DNA of 64,000 nt from positions 16,726,501 through 16,790,500 of the forward strand of contig NC_064442.1 of the NCBI RefSeq assembly GCF_023343835.1, given 5' to 3'. The notes under the pieces are model-generated. The model did not search any database, was not told the origin of the DNA, and saw only the letters and a program-made list of their open reading frames with translations. Numbering within the stretch: position 1 is the stretch's first letter; each line of letters starts with the position of its first letter. A program made the translations under genes and the position numbers. Below, in pieces: positions 43,482-55,369 of this stretch. Origin of the DNA: Lagopus muta (lineage: Eukaryota; Chordata; Aves; Galliformes; Phasianidae).

Positions 43482-46400
43482 TTACATGTCATCTCCAGTC
43501 ATCAAAGGTTGTAAAAACAATCCTGCTGTTCCCAGAATACATACCAGGATGAAAACCCATAGAAAGATACGATCAATTACCATGGCAACATATTTCCAGT
43601 CATCCTGAATCTGAAAAATAAATCAAATATTAAGTAGGCATGTTTATTAGATTTAAAAGCATTAGCAATTAGGAATCTTTAACATAGCGTGCAAATAATT
43701 TTTCGAGCTTTCCTGTGTTTATACTGATGAAATCATCTTGAAGCAGCTTTGTTTGAGTATGCTATTTGTGCTAAACCAGAAGCTGCTTCAGATAAAAAAG
43801 TTGTTCACCAATTCATCAGACTTCATGGGATACTACTTCTGTATGCCAGCACTGACAGTAAAAAGCTTCGTGTTTTTAGGTGATCACAATTAGCCAGAAA
43901 AGCCTACTGAAATACACTACTGGTCTTTAAGCAGTATGTTGCAGATGAACTGGTGCACAGTTACCTGTGTGTTTGGTACACATTTTGTAGGTAATGCTGA
44001 AATTTTATTACGTTCTCATGCAAGATGTGTTGTCAAGAAAGAGAACGTTGTGCAAGAGAGCTGCTCCCCAAAATTATCTACATTCAAAGTTGCATGTGCT
44101 TGGAACACAGCTTATGTAATTTACTTACACCAAACAGTGCTCTGTGTTGTCATTTGGTTTTTTGTTTTTTCTTCAAAGCAAATTGATCGTAAATACAGTT
44201 TGAGTAATAGTAAAATATATTCTTACCTCTTTTGCTTCATTCTGCATTTTCATATTTTCTGCAATGTATTTAACACTTTCAATAGCATCTCTCATTTCTG
44301 GTGACAGAACGGAAAATGAAAACAGAGGATCTACAGATTCAGAGCTGGAACTTCTTGTGAGATTGCCACTGAAATCGGAAAACTTCATCCGTTGGTACTG
44401 GCAACAGCTGCATGCCACGTCTTGACATACAAAGCCATCTTTGCAGCATTTGATTTCAGAGCTGTTGAAGCAATTTAAGTTTGAAAACTCAGAAGTGTAA
44501 AGGGGCTTTGGCTTCTGATTATTCTCTTCATCGCTGGTGGGCCTTGTCATAAACATGATCCTGGGAAGTAAGTTCAAGAAGATAGTTCTCACCCACACAG
44601 GCATGGTGTGTGTCTTGGGTGTTCTGTAGTGCACGTTCAGAACGAATACCGTAATGACAATAGACAGCGTTACAAATATCATAGTGAAAAGGAGGTACTC
44701 CCCAATAAGGGGGATCACCAGGGAGGTCGAAGGTATGGTTTCAGTGATGACAAGAAGAAACACCGTTAAAGACAGAAGGACTGATATACAGAGCGTCACC
44801 TTTTCACCGCAGTCTGAGGGCAAATAGAAAACTAATACAGTCAGAAAAGAAATCAGCAGACACGGAATAATCATGTTGATGGTGTAGAATAAAGGTAAGC
44901 GTCTAATGTAAAGAGAGTACGTGATGTCTGTGTAGATCTCTTCACAGCAGTTATATTTAATGTCATGTTTATACCCAGGAGCTTTAATAATGGCCCATTC
45001 TCCACTCTCCCAGTAATCTTTCAGGTTCATCGTAGAGCCGATTAAAACCAAGTCAATTTTGGCTTTATCATAAGACCAGGAACCAAACTTCATGGTGCAG
45101 TTCTGATAGTCAAATGGGAAGTAGGTTACATCTATTTTACATGAGCTTTTAAATATAGCTGGGGGTATCCAGGTCACATCACCCGTGTACTTCAGTAGGG
45201 CCTTTGTCTTGTCATCGACCTGGAAATCTCCAACTGCACTGCAAAGCAAATGAAAATAACATCAGGATGCAACTGACCCAGGTAGTTTCATGTTGTCAGT
45301 TCATACACATTCAATCTTTAATATGGTTTGTGGAAGCCAGCAATTCCACATGCGATTCAGCTCCATGTCAGTATGCAGGACTGTCAGTGTTTGTCATAAA
45401 TTATCACAGATAAACAGCTTCATAAATTTTGAGGATTTGAAAAAGAAAGAGATTCTCTCTTACAGTAATAACATAGTGCAGTCAGTATACAAAACAGCAA
45501 ATGTGAGACCAAGCATGTCAGAACCCAAGGGCCAGTATCAAGGGATATCTGCAGCACTGATGTCTCCACTTCTTCTGTGGACCAGGAAGGCAGTAAGTAG
45601 CGTTGAGGTGCATCTTTGCCTGAATTGTGTATTCACTGATGTTTTTTTTTAAGTTTTGTATCGCTCTCCTGGTCCCATCCAGCATAGTAAGATCTATGTG
45701 ACAATTACGTTTGTTTATACAAAAAGTAAAACTGAAAATGTAATTTTCATTCTTAAGGCTGCAGTTAGAAAAGCAGCAGTGTCACTGCCCTCCACAGATT
45801 TAGGCTTTGGATCTGTGTAGTGAAACACATCAGACTGAGAGCAGAGGAATCTATTTAATTGTGGTTTGGCTCTTCAGTCATGTTTTAGCTGTTAGCTTTA
45901 GCTTTTTAGCTATTAAAGTTTAGCTTTTGTATGCTGCTATAGGAAAGGTGTCAAATTATGAGTTTAGCAGATAGAAAGTTAGAATTAGCTTGTTTGTATG
46001 TTTCAGTCTGACTCAGATAAGAAAACTGCAGTCCAAGGGAACTTATTGTCATTTCCCTTGTCAGCAGTGTAAAAAACAGTATTAAAACTGGGGTCTTGTG
46101 AAGGGAAAAAGTAAACCTCATTTTGGCCTGCCCCCCCCTCCCCCAAGCCCTTGCACCTTCAGGTTAGGACCTGGCTCAGCCAGCGATGCTGATGTAGATG
46201 GCATGTAAGTAGCAGAGAGATGGGACATTGGAAAGTAAGCTTTTTCAGCAAGTTCATTGAATTTGTTGGTATTTATTAGTTTTTAAAAAATCAGCAGGAG
46301 TTCCTCCTGTAGAATCACAGAATGGTTGGGGTTAGAATGGACCTTAAAGACCATCTAATTCCAAGCCCTTGCCATGGGTCTCAGATAGCTTTCACCAGGT

Positions 46401-49184
46401 CAGGTTGCTCACAGCCCCATTCAGCCTGGCCTGGAGCACTTCCAAGGATGGGGCACACACACTTTCTCTGGGAAACCTCCAGCATCTCATCACCACCACA
46501 GCAAAGAATTCTTGCTTCCACCTCACACAGATCTTCCTTCTTTGAGTTTAGAACTGTTATGACTGAACTAAGAAAACAGGTATGTGGGAGTCTTACTTGT
46601 TATATAATACAATATCTGGCTTCCAGATCTGGCCAGAGGGCACTCGGATGAATTCAGCACCTCCATAATCCACTGGATTCCACCGAAGCTTGTAATCATT
46701 CCAGATCTAATTAGAGAAGAAACGAGTCAGTGCATTAAGTTTGCAAAGAGATCAAAATCCTGTGGACTAGAGTCAAAACAAGTGCTGTGGGGTGGCTTTT
46801 AGGGTTGTTTTGTTTTGGATACCACCACAATCAGATGTTTCTTAATCGCACATGCAAGTCAGGTGTCTGTGTGGGTCTGGAGGTGACTCAGTCCCTGTAC
46901 CAGTGAAACAAGGTGAGAAAGGAAGGGAGTGTAGGATGGGAGTAGTAGCTTAGGCCTCAAAAAGCACTGCCACGCAGTGGAAATGGATTGAGGGGTGGCT
47001 GTGTTGCTGTGTGAAAGCACTGAAGGACAGACCCAGGTGGCATTATTCAGTCAAGCAACTGTTCATTAGTGCTCATTAAAAGCCAGCTTAGCCAAATTGA
47101 TGATTAAGATGAAGCTGCCTATTAAGTCGGTTATGCTGACCACCACAGTAAGTAATCGCCTTTTTAACCTATGAAGTTCCTTTTAAGTCGAGGCAGCATT
47201 GTCGAGTCAGAGTGCTGTGACGAGAGCCACCACATGCGGAGCCTCCCGTGTGCCTTCCTATCCACCATGGCAACATTCTAGCGCGAAACGCGGCGCTCGG
47301 GGACGACGCTGAGCACAGGAGGGTTACTGCTGCAGCTGATCGCCCTCAGTTTAACAGCTGCACCCCGACGTTGGCCCCGTATTTAGACGCCGTGTTGGTG
47401 CGAGGGGCCGGTGCCGGTTACGTTGGTTGAGGCGCGCTCGCCCTAGCGGTGCTCTCACAGGGCCCGAGGCGGGAAAGAGCGTGCCGCGTGCAGAGGTGCT
47501 GCCGCGTGCCGCTGGGGGGCAGCAGAGCGCCGGGCAGCAAAGCGGAGCTGAGGGGAACGGCCCGGAGGCTCCGCGCGTGAACCCCGCAACGTTGGGCGGC
47601 CGCCTCGTGCCGGGTTCGTCCCGCCGGGTTCGGGGAACGCTACTCACGTGCTTCAGCCACAGGTTGGTCTCCATGATCTGGTTGACTTCGTCCTGTAAAA
47701 CAAAGGCGTGTCGGGTGCGGGGCCGGCCCTCCCGCGGGCGCCAGGTGGGGCCGAACACTCACCACTTTGACCAGCTGGGACATGGACACCTCGAACTGGA
47801 TGATGACGGGGTCCGAGATGTTCTTTACCGGGCGGACGAACTGGTTGTAGTTCTTGAAGAGAGCCGCGTACAGCCGGTGCTCGGGCTCGGAGCCGCCGCA
47901 GCCTGCGGGGCGAGGCGCAGAGATGTGCTGCATCTGCCCTGCGATACCCCGAGCCGTGCTGATGTACGGCACAGCAACGCGCTGCTGGTGGGGAGGCCGT
48001 GCGCGAAGCTGCCCAGCAGCTGTGTGCTCCGAGCACCGCCCGGCCGTCAGCGCGGCACCGCTTTCCTTTTAGGAGGCTCTTCCTGAAAGTCTCCTGCGGG
48101 CAGCGCGGCTGCCGTGCTCCAAACAGAAGGGCGTGTTTTGTGCTGCTTTCTGGGTGTTACGGCAGGCTTGTCAAAGGCACAGAGCTAACACCTGCTGAAT
48201 GAACCCTCTGGACCATAAATCAACAGATATTTGCAAGGACACATTATTTTTCACCCTCCTGGCTAGTATCTTTTATAAATATAGCAGAAGTATCCGCAGG
48301 TGATGGAGTTGAGGTGTTTAACAGCAGGTGTTGCTTTCTGGTCTTTTAAGAGTCCTTATCTCCCTGAGACAAGGAAGTTCCCCTCACGTGTAGCTGTATT
48401 CAGATAACACTTGGAAGGTGATTTCACTTCTCAGATTAGCGAAATCACTCAAGCCAAGTTACTAATTGGAAAATGAACATACTTCTTTGATACTTCTGAA
48501 CTGCTAGCATTGCCCTGGTGGTGGTGTTTTGGTATTTCATCTCCCAAATCAAGGTTTCCTGGAATAAATAATCTCTTAGATAAGTCATGTTAAAGCTAAG
48601 TATATAGCGACTCTTTATGATGGCCAGTCCCAAATTGCCAGCCTTTTGGTGTGCCACCAGCGGTTGGATTAAATCTATTGCCCACTTTATCTCCAGAATG
48701 AACGTATTAATGTTTTTGTTTTTTTTTTAAATTTAAACACTGGATTTGCAGAGATAAGGCACTGTTTGAAGCACGCATTTAGAACTTTTTAATATTGTCT
48801 CTCTTCTAGTCCTTAATTGCTCCACAATACATAAAACCAAGCCTTTACACGTAAGGTGCTTTCTCTTCTCAACATTAATATGGTTTTGTGTGTCTTGTTT
48901 GGCATATTGAATCAGGATGACTTAATTACCTCACAAGGAAGAGTTAGAAGCAAAACAAGACAAAAAAGCCCAACAGTGTAACAAACTGGTAGGATTCTGC
49001 ACATTTCATCCCTTAGTTTGGCGTAAGCTTCCACACTTCTTAAAATAAATTGGTACCCAAGCCACCTCCTGCTCACCTCCTCAGTCCCTCCTTTACACAC
49101 AACAGATAAACAAATTAAGGATCACTCACCTTGAAAGAGGATGCAAACAACAGCAGTTAAGAGGAGAGCGTGTGTGCTGTGCAT
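43482..49184 (-). CDS. CHRNA3: Neuronal nicotinic acetylcholine receptor subunit alpha-3, 496 residues
   Basis: The principal ligand-binding subunit of ganglionic receptors, pairing with beta4 and alpha5 at the synapse. Exons in transcript order: 49184-49130, 47902-47763, 47692-47648 (45 bp), 46706-46597 (110 bp), 45238-44227 and 43610-43482. All have GT-AG junctions on the minus strand and total 1491 nt. Features: signal peptide [19 protein letters not shown], Cys-loop C150-C164, and vicinal C214-C215 in KYNCCEEIY. Helices are M1 about 231-256, M2 264-284, M3 297-318 and M4 within 465-490. The exon-5 part is near-identical to human alpha3. ATG 49184 has A at -3. The longer upstream frame begins with GTG and is not a start. 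Exons 2 and 3 sit in a CpG island, but exon 1 does not. A CR1 ends about 37 bp inside intron 4. Confidence 0.97.
46310..46560 (-). repeat. CR1 LINE fragment, minus strand, in CHRNA3 intron 4
   Basis: The plus strand begins AGAATCACAGAATGGTTGGG (reverse of the CR1 terminus) and runs through ACCTTAAAGACCATCTAATT and CCTGGAGCACTTCCAAGGAT. It is in the same orientation as CHRNA3, so it appears sense in the pre-mRNA, starting about 37 nt after the exon 4 donor. Confidence 0.85.
47270..48080 (-). promoter_or_regulatory. CHRNA3: CpG island over CHRNA3 exons 2 and 3
   Basis: CpG-dense sequence starts near 47275 (GCGCGAAACGCGGCGCTCGG) and ends near 48080. It covers exon 3, intron 2 and exon 2, but not the first coding exon at 49130-49184. 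It could be an intragenic promoter or a displaced regulatory island; sequence does not show which. Confidence 0.6.
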
Positions 49185-49450
49185 GGTGCTGTGAATGACA
49201 GCCTGGCGACAGAGGCTGCCAGAGATGAGCTGAGCTGCCAGGGTTGTAGGAGCACAGCTCCGCTCCTGTGATGCGTGCAATGCCTGCGAGCAGCAGCACC
49301 CCAGCACGGCGCTGCGCAGTGCGCTCCTGGCAGCTGGGCTGGGCTGCCCCCAACCCTGCTACCCAGGCAGAATCAACTGCAGACAAAGACTGTGGGCAAT
49401 GAGCGGCGTCCCAGCATGGGTTAAAGCCCGTGAAATGGTGTGTGGGTGAA
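49130..49450 (-). promoter_or_regulatory. CHRNA3: CHRNA3 first-exon and proximal promoter region
   Basis: The signal-peptide exon and the sequence just upstream of it on the minus strand. It is G/C-moderate but not CpG-dense, and no TATA box is obvious. Position is inferred from the start codon only. Confidence 0.4.
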
Positions 49451-49764
49451 CGAGGTGATTCGACAGCGCTGAAGATTTTTTCAATCAGCTGCTGTACAAA
49501 ATCCTTCTTTGTAAGAAGCTCGTGCCATGTTACTAGGAGAAGTCTAGTTAATGAAAATCTTCCAATTGAATTGTGCTAATGAATATTGGTATTAGGGATG
49601 CCTGATTTAGCAGTGATCTGAGATCGTGAGACCCAAATTTCCAATTATGCTGTGAATGTTGAAAGTTTTTTCTTGGCTCCGTCACATCCGTGCAAACACA
49701 AGTGCTGGGTGCCCAGCTGTAGCCTGCTTCTTCACTGTGAGAAAGGGATGGTGCTGTTCCAATT

Positions 49765-50195
49765 CAGCACATACTGGCCTGGAGCACCTCTGCTGTGAAG
49801 AAAGGTTGAGGGAACTGGGCCTGTTTAACTTGGAGAAGACAAGGCTGCAGGGAGGCCTCATTGTGGCCTTCCAGTACCTGAAGAGAGCATATAAGTAGGA
49901 GGGGGAACGGCTGTTACGATGGTAGATAGTGACAGGACAAGGGGGAATGGTTTTAAACTGAGATAGGGGAGGTTTAGATTAGATATTAGGAGGAAGGGGG
50001 TGAGGGTGGTGAGGCACTGGAACAGGTTGCCCAAGGAGGCTGTGGATGCCCCATCCCTGCAGGCATTCAAGGCCAGGCTGGATGTGGCTCTGGGCAGCCT
50101 GGGCTGCTGGTTGGCGACCCTGCACATAGCAGGGGGTTGGAACTGAATGAATATTGTGATCTTTTTCAACCCAGGCCATTCCATGATTCTGTGAT
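49765..50195 (+). repeat. CR1 LINE, 3' fragment, plus strand
   Basis: The 3' part of ORF2 and the 3'UTR (CCTGGAGCACCTCTGCTGTG ... GGGTTGAACTT-type phrases) end in CCATTCCATGATTCTGTGATT. It is the same subfamily as the copy at 53.15-53.6 kb, which is inverted relative to this one. Confidence 0.9.
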
Positions 50196-50199
50196 TCAG

Positions 50200-53145
50200 T
50201 TTGACGTACGTAACTTGCCAGGATCTAAGTGCAGAGTGATGAGATCAATAAGAGCAGAGGTTTGAGTTGGAGGCCTAGCGTGGCCAAAGTGTTTCAGAGT
50301 AACTGTCTTTGGACAGTTCTTTTTTTCATGAGTTGGGAAGGTGGAATTGAGGAAAGGTGTAATATCCCAGCCTGATCCCAAAAGTACCTATTGTTGAAAC
50401 CTTTTGGGGAAAGAAAGTGAGGGACAATGGGGCGTTCTATTTGAAGTTCTGCTAAGGTTACTCTTTATGCATTGTCCTTGGAGAGCTTCTTAAGACTTGT
50501 GGGTTCTCACTGCAGAAATAAGAGTTTTAATCTTTTCTTACTCTCATGAAATACTCTGAAATTAAAAAAGAAACAATTCCCCCAAAGAAACCAACAAAAA
50601 AGCAACCAAAGCCCTTTGGGTAAGGGTTATCCTCTATCAACCTTTCAGAGCCCCAGCATTTGATTTGTTTCCCTTTCAGTCAAAATTGAGGTTTGCAGTG
50701 TTGCTCATTCCCCGGGTGCCCGTCAGCTTCTCTGTTAAATTGTGTATTGCTTTTTGCCTCCCCTGGAACAGCCAGGTGGCGCAGGGCTCTGCTGCACACA
50801 TCCAGCAGCTGATGCGGAGGGAGGAAGAGGGGAGAGAGCACAGTGGGACTGCACCCTTCTTTTGGGTGGTGGTGAGAGGGAAGCTGTGTGGGACATGGGA
50901 CTGTACCCACCAGGTGCTGCTCTCCCCCCTGCTAGGGAAGAATAAACGACAACCCCGTGTGGTGCTGTGTTAAGAGGTTGTGCTGGGAGAATGAGCAGCA
51001 GGCTGGATTCAGCTGCTGTTGGCACAGAGCTTGTTTATCTTGTTTGCTCTATCTCTCAGAGCATCATTCACTGCGTCCCCAGACACATGCTCTTAGGATA
51101 ATTTCTGTAATTCTATTAGCTTTGAGGAAATAGGCTTTACTGTCCATTTGATTTTATTTCTTTTTTTTCTTTTTTTCAAGAGAACACAGGCGTTTGGTCT
51201 TGTAGCTTAACCCTTTATGGATACGTTTCCTTGTCCTTCCTTCTCATTTTGCCTTCGTGCTTTCCATGAATGTGCAGCATTATAACTGGGATTCTTGTTT
51301 GTTTCTTTTTAGCCCCAGCTAGAAATGAGCTAAAGCATCAAAGGCCAGATCACAGCCCATGTTCCCCAAAATTCAGTGTCTAAACCAGAAGAGTTTGGAA
51401 ACGGCTGATCTCTAGAGGCAGTGAAGAGCCATTGTATCCAGAAATACAGGTATTTTGTTTATTTGCCAAATTGCTGAAATGTCCAGCTGTGTTTGAATGC
51501 ACAGATATTTTGTCTCTAACATCACATGGTGGAGCTCCTGGTGAAACCAGCTCAGGTTTGTAGCAGGATTATTTTCTATGTCTGGGGAGAGTGATACGAT
51601 AAGAACACGTCACCATGACTGCATTGCAGAACTACACAGAAGAAGGATTCATACAGGCAAGGGGAAGTTCATCCACCTAAGAATATCTGCAACAGCAAAC
51701 CGTGTTGCCTTTGCTTTTTAAAAACCCCGTGTCATGTCGTGCCCCTACTTTGTGTGTTTCTCTGTTAAGATCTGTTAAGATCAAATCATGACCAACTCAT
51801 GTGATGAGAAGACTATTCCCCCACTCTACTCTGCAGTACTGGTGCTTCTGCTATTAAAAGCTGTCTGTGCTGGTCTTCATTTGCTTTCGCTGTGGGAGTG
51901 CAGAGACAATCTCAGATACACCCACCTGGAGGCAGATGGCACACGTGTGGTGGTGCTGGCAGTGCTGCACATCCTGAGGGCATGCAGGATGTTGTATTCA
52001 AGGATTTGGTAATGGTAGGGAATGGAGATGGTATCACCAGAGCCTTTTCCTCACTAGAAGGGAAGCAAAGGTTGGTTGTATGCTTTCACAGAAAGAGTTT
52101 AATGGAATGATCATGTTTTTTTGTTTTTTTTTTTAATGGAAAACATTGCTGTAAAAACCTTGATTTGTTTGATGAACCTTGTAGTTGTGTTGGTCTGTAG
52201 TCTGACATTTTTAGTGCTTCCGTTTCTCTGGAAAATTTCTATTTTTGAAATTTTGTCAAGAAAACAAAATGGAAAACCCTGTGATTGTCTGACAAGTTAA
52301 GCTGGGATGGCTTTATTTTTACATAGGTGGAGCTGCTGAGAAGCAAATACAGCATTTCTGAGTTCCAAACTGCAATTTTATGAGGACAAAGTTCTTCAAA
52401 ACTTTTATGACTTGGGTGAAATTTTCCATTCTGAAGTTTGCTGTGGATCAAACTAGTTCTGAAAAATTTACAGCAATGCAATCATTTTTCCAAAGCACAA
52501 CTAGGGAAAAGTATATTGCCTTACTCATGATTAAAAAGGTGTCAGGTGGCTCTGGTACATGGAAAGCACCAGAGCTCACCATGTCCTGAATGAGGAGCCC
52601 TAACTCCTAAGGGATGCTCCTGGGGACAAGGGTGTGCCTTTTGAGAGCCCTTTCTGTGTTTGTCAGGTCAGAGGCTTCCATTTGCCTGAGCTCTGTGGCG
52701 GCTGCCTGCTGAGATGCCAAATCATTTCTGAAACCTTTGTCTTTGCAAGAGATGATTAGTCTGAAGGAGCCAAATGTTGTCAGTTGTGGCTGCTTGTGAA
52801 GAGTAAGACTGACTGTGAAGCAGAAGTTCTGGGGGCCTCAATTCAATTCCATTCAGGCAGCATCAAATGGAGAAGTGGAGAAGATGGGACTGGGGGGGGG
52901 GGGTAATGATTGGTAGGAGGCTGATGGCTGAGTGTGCAACAGGGAGAGAAGTGCTGTTGTGGGGAGAGGAGCACAGAAAAGGGCCTGTGCTTCAGGCATG
53001 TCCAGCAGCAGTTTGCTGGGTGGACTGCAGGGTTTGAGGCTGACTCACTGTGTCTCTGGTTGCCCCTCTCTCCTCAGGAACGTGCATTGGTTTGTGACAG
53101 CACTGAAGTCTGTGCTGCCTTGCTCAGATTTGCTGTTCAGGGTTC
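50200..53145. other. CHRNA3-CHRNB4 spacer between two CR1 copies
   Basis: No coding exon or RNA gene recognised. It contains short low-complexity runs, including an uninterrupted (G)12 at 52892-52903 and a small 11-bp duplication (TGTTAAGATC) near 51765-51785. In mammals the spacer between these genes carries regulatory elements, but I cannot identify any here by sequence. Confidence 0.45.
52892..52903 (+). repeat. Homopolymer (G)12
   Basis: Uninterrupted G run; prone to length error and possibly able to stack as a G-quadruplex. Confidence 0.85.
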
Positions 53146-53147
53146 GT

Positions 53148-53620
53148 AGAATCATGGAATGGCCTGGGTTGAAAAAGATCACAATATTCATTCAGTCCCA
53201 ACCCCCTGCTGTGTGCAGGTCACCAACCAGCAGCCCAGGCTGCCCAGAGCCACATCCAGCCTGGCCTTGAATGCCTGCAGGGATGGGGCATCCACAACCT
53301 CCTTGGGCAACCTGTTCCAGTGCCTCACCACCCTCTGGGTGAAAAACTTCCTCCTCATATCCAACCGAAACCTCCCCTGTCTCAGTTTAAGACCATTCCC
53401 CCTTGTCCTATCACTATCTACCTCACAAACAGCTGTTTCCCCTCCTGTTTATATGCTCCCTTCAAGTACTGGAAGGCCACAATGAGGTCTCCCTGGAGCC
53501 TTCTCTTCTCCATGCTTAACAAGCCCAGTTTCTTCAACCCTTCATCATAGGAGAGGTGCTCCAGCCCTCTGATCATTTTAGTGGCCCTCCTCTGGACCCA
53601 TTGCAAGATCTCCACATCCT
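53148..53620 (-). repeat. CR1 LINE, 3' fragment, minus strand
   Basis: The plus strand begins AGAATCATGGAATGGCCTGG and continues through CATCCAGCCTGGCCTTGAAT and CTTGGGCAACCTGTTCCAGT. On the minus strand it encodes a broken ORF2 end ([19 protein letters not shown]). Highly similar to the copy at 49.77-50.2 kb but in inverted orientation. Confidence 0.9.
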
Positions 53621-54747
53621 TGTTGGACGTGGAGGGTTGTTGTGGGTTTTAAAGGAGCTCCACCTTAACACTGTCTGCACAGCACCGGCAGCTGCTCTAG
53701 CTTCCCTCTGGCTTCTCTGTAAGCAGAAAGAACTACCTAGCAGCTGGGGCATTGTGTGCACATGTGCTTATGATATTCTATGCCATGGCAGCTGCTGGCA
53801 GATAACGTAACACAGAGGAGTCTCCTGGGATAGGCAAAGTGCTCCTCCATTCCCTTGGGTTGCCTCTCAGCTCACAGCCACTGTTTCTGTTGCTGCAGCA
53901 AAACAGCTGTGCTATTTAGGTTTAAGATTAGACATTTGAGGTGAGAGAAGCAGATTTAACCCCTTTGAATTCCACACCTTCATCCAGGCCACATGGGGTA
54001 CGTCCAGAGCAGTTAATGTCTGGGAGAGGACAAGAGCATTGCCACCCCTAGGGAGAGGTGGGCAGGTAACACATAAGTCAGCAAAGGTCCTGGAATTTCT
54101 TTGAAAGTTGGGAAGGTTTCTGTGACATGTGCATATCTGTGTCATTATCTGCAGTGATCTAGATAGGGACATCACTAAGTTCTACTGAAAGCAAGTCAGG
54201 CCAGAGGTGTCTCCAGAAGCAGCCTGCTGAAGAAGACAGCTTTAAGTGTCTGCTAATCCTCCCCCAGGACAGGTGAGACAGATCCGCTGCTCAAGTAGTG
54301 AACTTTAAATTTGTTCACCATTCATTTGTAGCTGTCAGTGCTTGTAACATTGGTGTGTGTCCTGATAACACCTCTAGGAGAAGCTGAGGTTGGTTTAGCT
54401 TGAAGAACATCAGGACTGTGCTTTGTGGAGGTGAAGAGGTAGGCTGACATGGTGTTTGGCGGGATGCTCAGGCCCTCAGCCATCCTTTGCCAACACACTA
54501 CCTGTGCTATGTGCTTTTATAGCACACGTGTTTGTTTGGGATGGTATTTAAACCTGCTTTGACATCTCCTCAGCAAAACATGCAGGTTTGTTCTCAGGTG
54601 TCTTAGCCACCTTTCACAGCTGGTTTGTCCCCAGGATGCTTTCTTCTACTGTTAGCCTTAGATTCATGAAGGTGTGTGAATGCCACTTAAAGCTGTTAAA
54701 AGTTGTAGGAACATCTCAGGACTATATATAAAGGAGAATTTTTGCAT
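53621..54747. other. Region downstream of CHRNB4
   Basis: Nothing recognised as a gene. It contains neither CR1 nor other named repeats and lies beyond the likely CHRNB4 poly(A) site. Confidence 0.4.
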
Positions 54748-54753
54748 TTTATT
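54748..54753 (-). terminator. CHRNB4: CHRNB4 candidate poly(A) signal
   Basis: TTTATT on the plus strand gives AATAAA about 617 nt after the CHRNB4 stop on the minus strand. It is the first such hexamer I noticed in that direction. Confidence 0.45.
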
Positions 54754-55369
54754 CACGTTTTGTCACTGAACAGAGCGTATAAATGTTAATATTACATATT
54801 AATTTGGCCTCTGTTGATTAACCTACTAGCAGGGACAGCACAATGAGAAACCAGAAGTATGGCTCTGTTTCTCAGTTCCGTCTTAAATATCACAGTCAAC
54901 ACAGCTAAACAAGGATTCCATCCACCAAGCTCTGTATAAATCAGACACAAATCATTCTGATGCATTTGAGGAAATAAAAGCCTTCTTTGTAGTATGGAAA
55001 CTGCAGTGTTCTAAGGAAAGAAAATGGCTTTCCTGAGGCAATGTATATAAAACACCCTTTTAATAAATAATCCTTGTGAGCCAAGCTGGCATATTATACA
55101 GGAAATGTCTTTCTCTAATATTCAGGCTTCAGAGAGTTGAAAAAAGAGCCATGAGATCACCAGAAGTACTGAACTCATTGGGAAAAATGATTCTTTTTTT
55201 TTTTCTTATGTATTTTTTCCTATCAAAATAATGTTGCTGCTTTCCACATCCCTACCGTAAATCCGCTGGGAGAGCAAATCGTCTGACATCTCTCTGGATT
55301 TAGCAGAGAGAAACTGAGAGCACAATGAGACCCAGCATCTATGTAGGCATTGGCAGTTTTAGATAAGAG

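Noticed and set aside
49122-49307. In-frame 41-residue N-terminal extension of CHRNA3
   Set aside because: The upstream start is GTG, not ATG, and the extension has no signal-peptide character. ATG 49184 has a good context and gives a normal leader.
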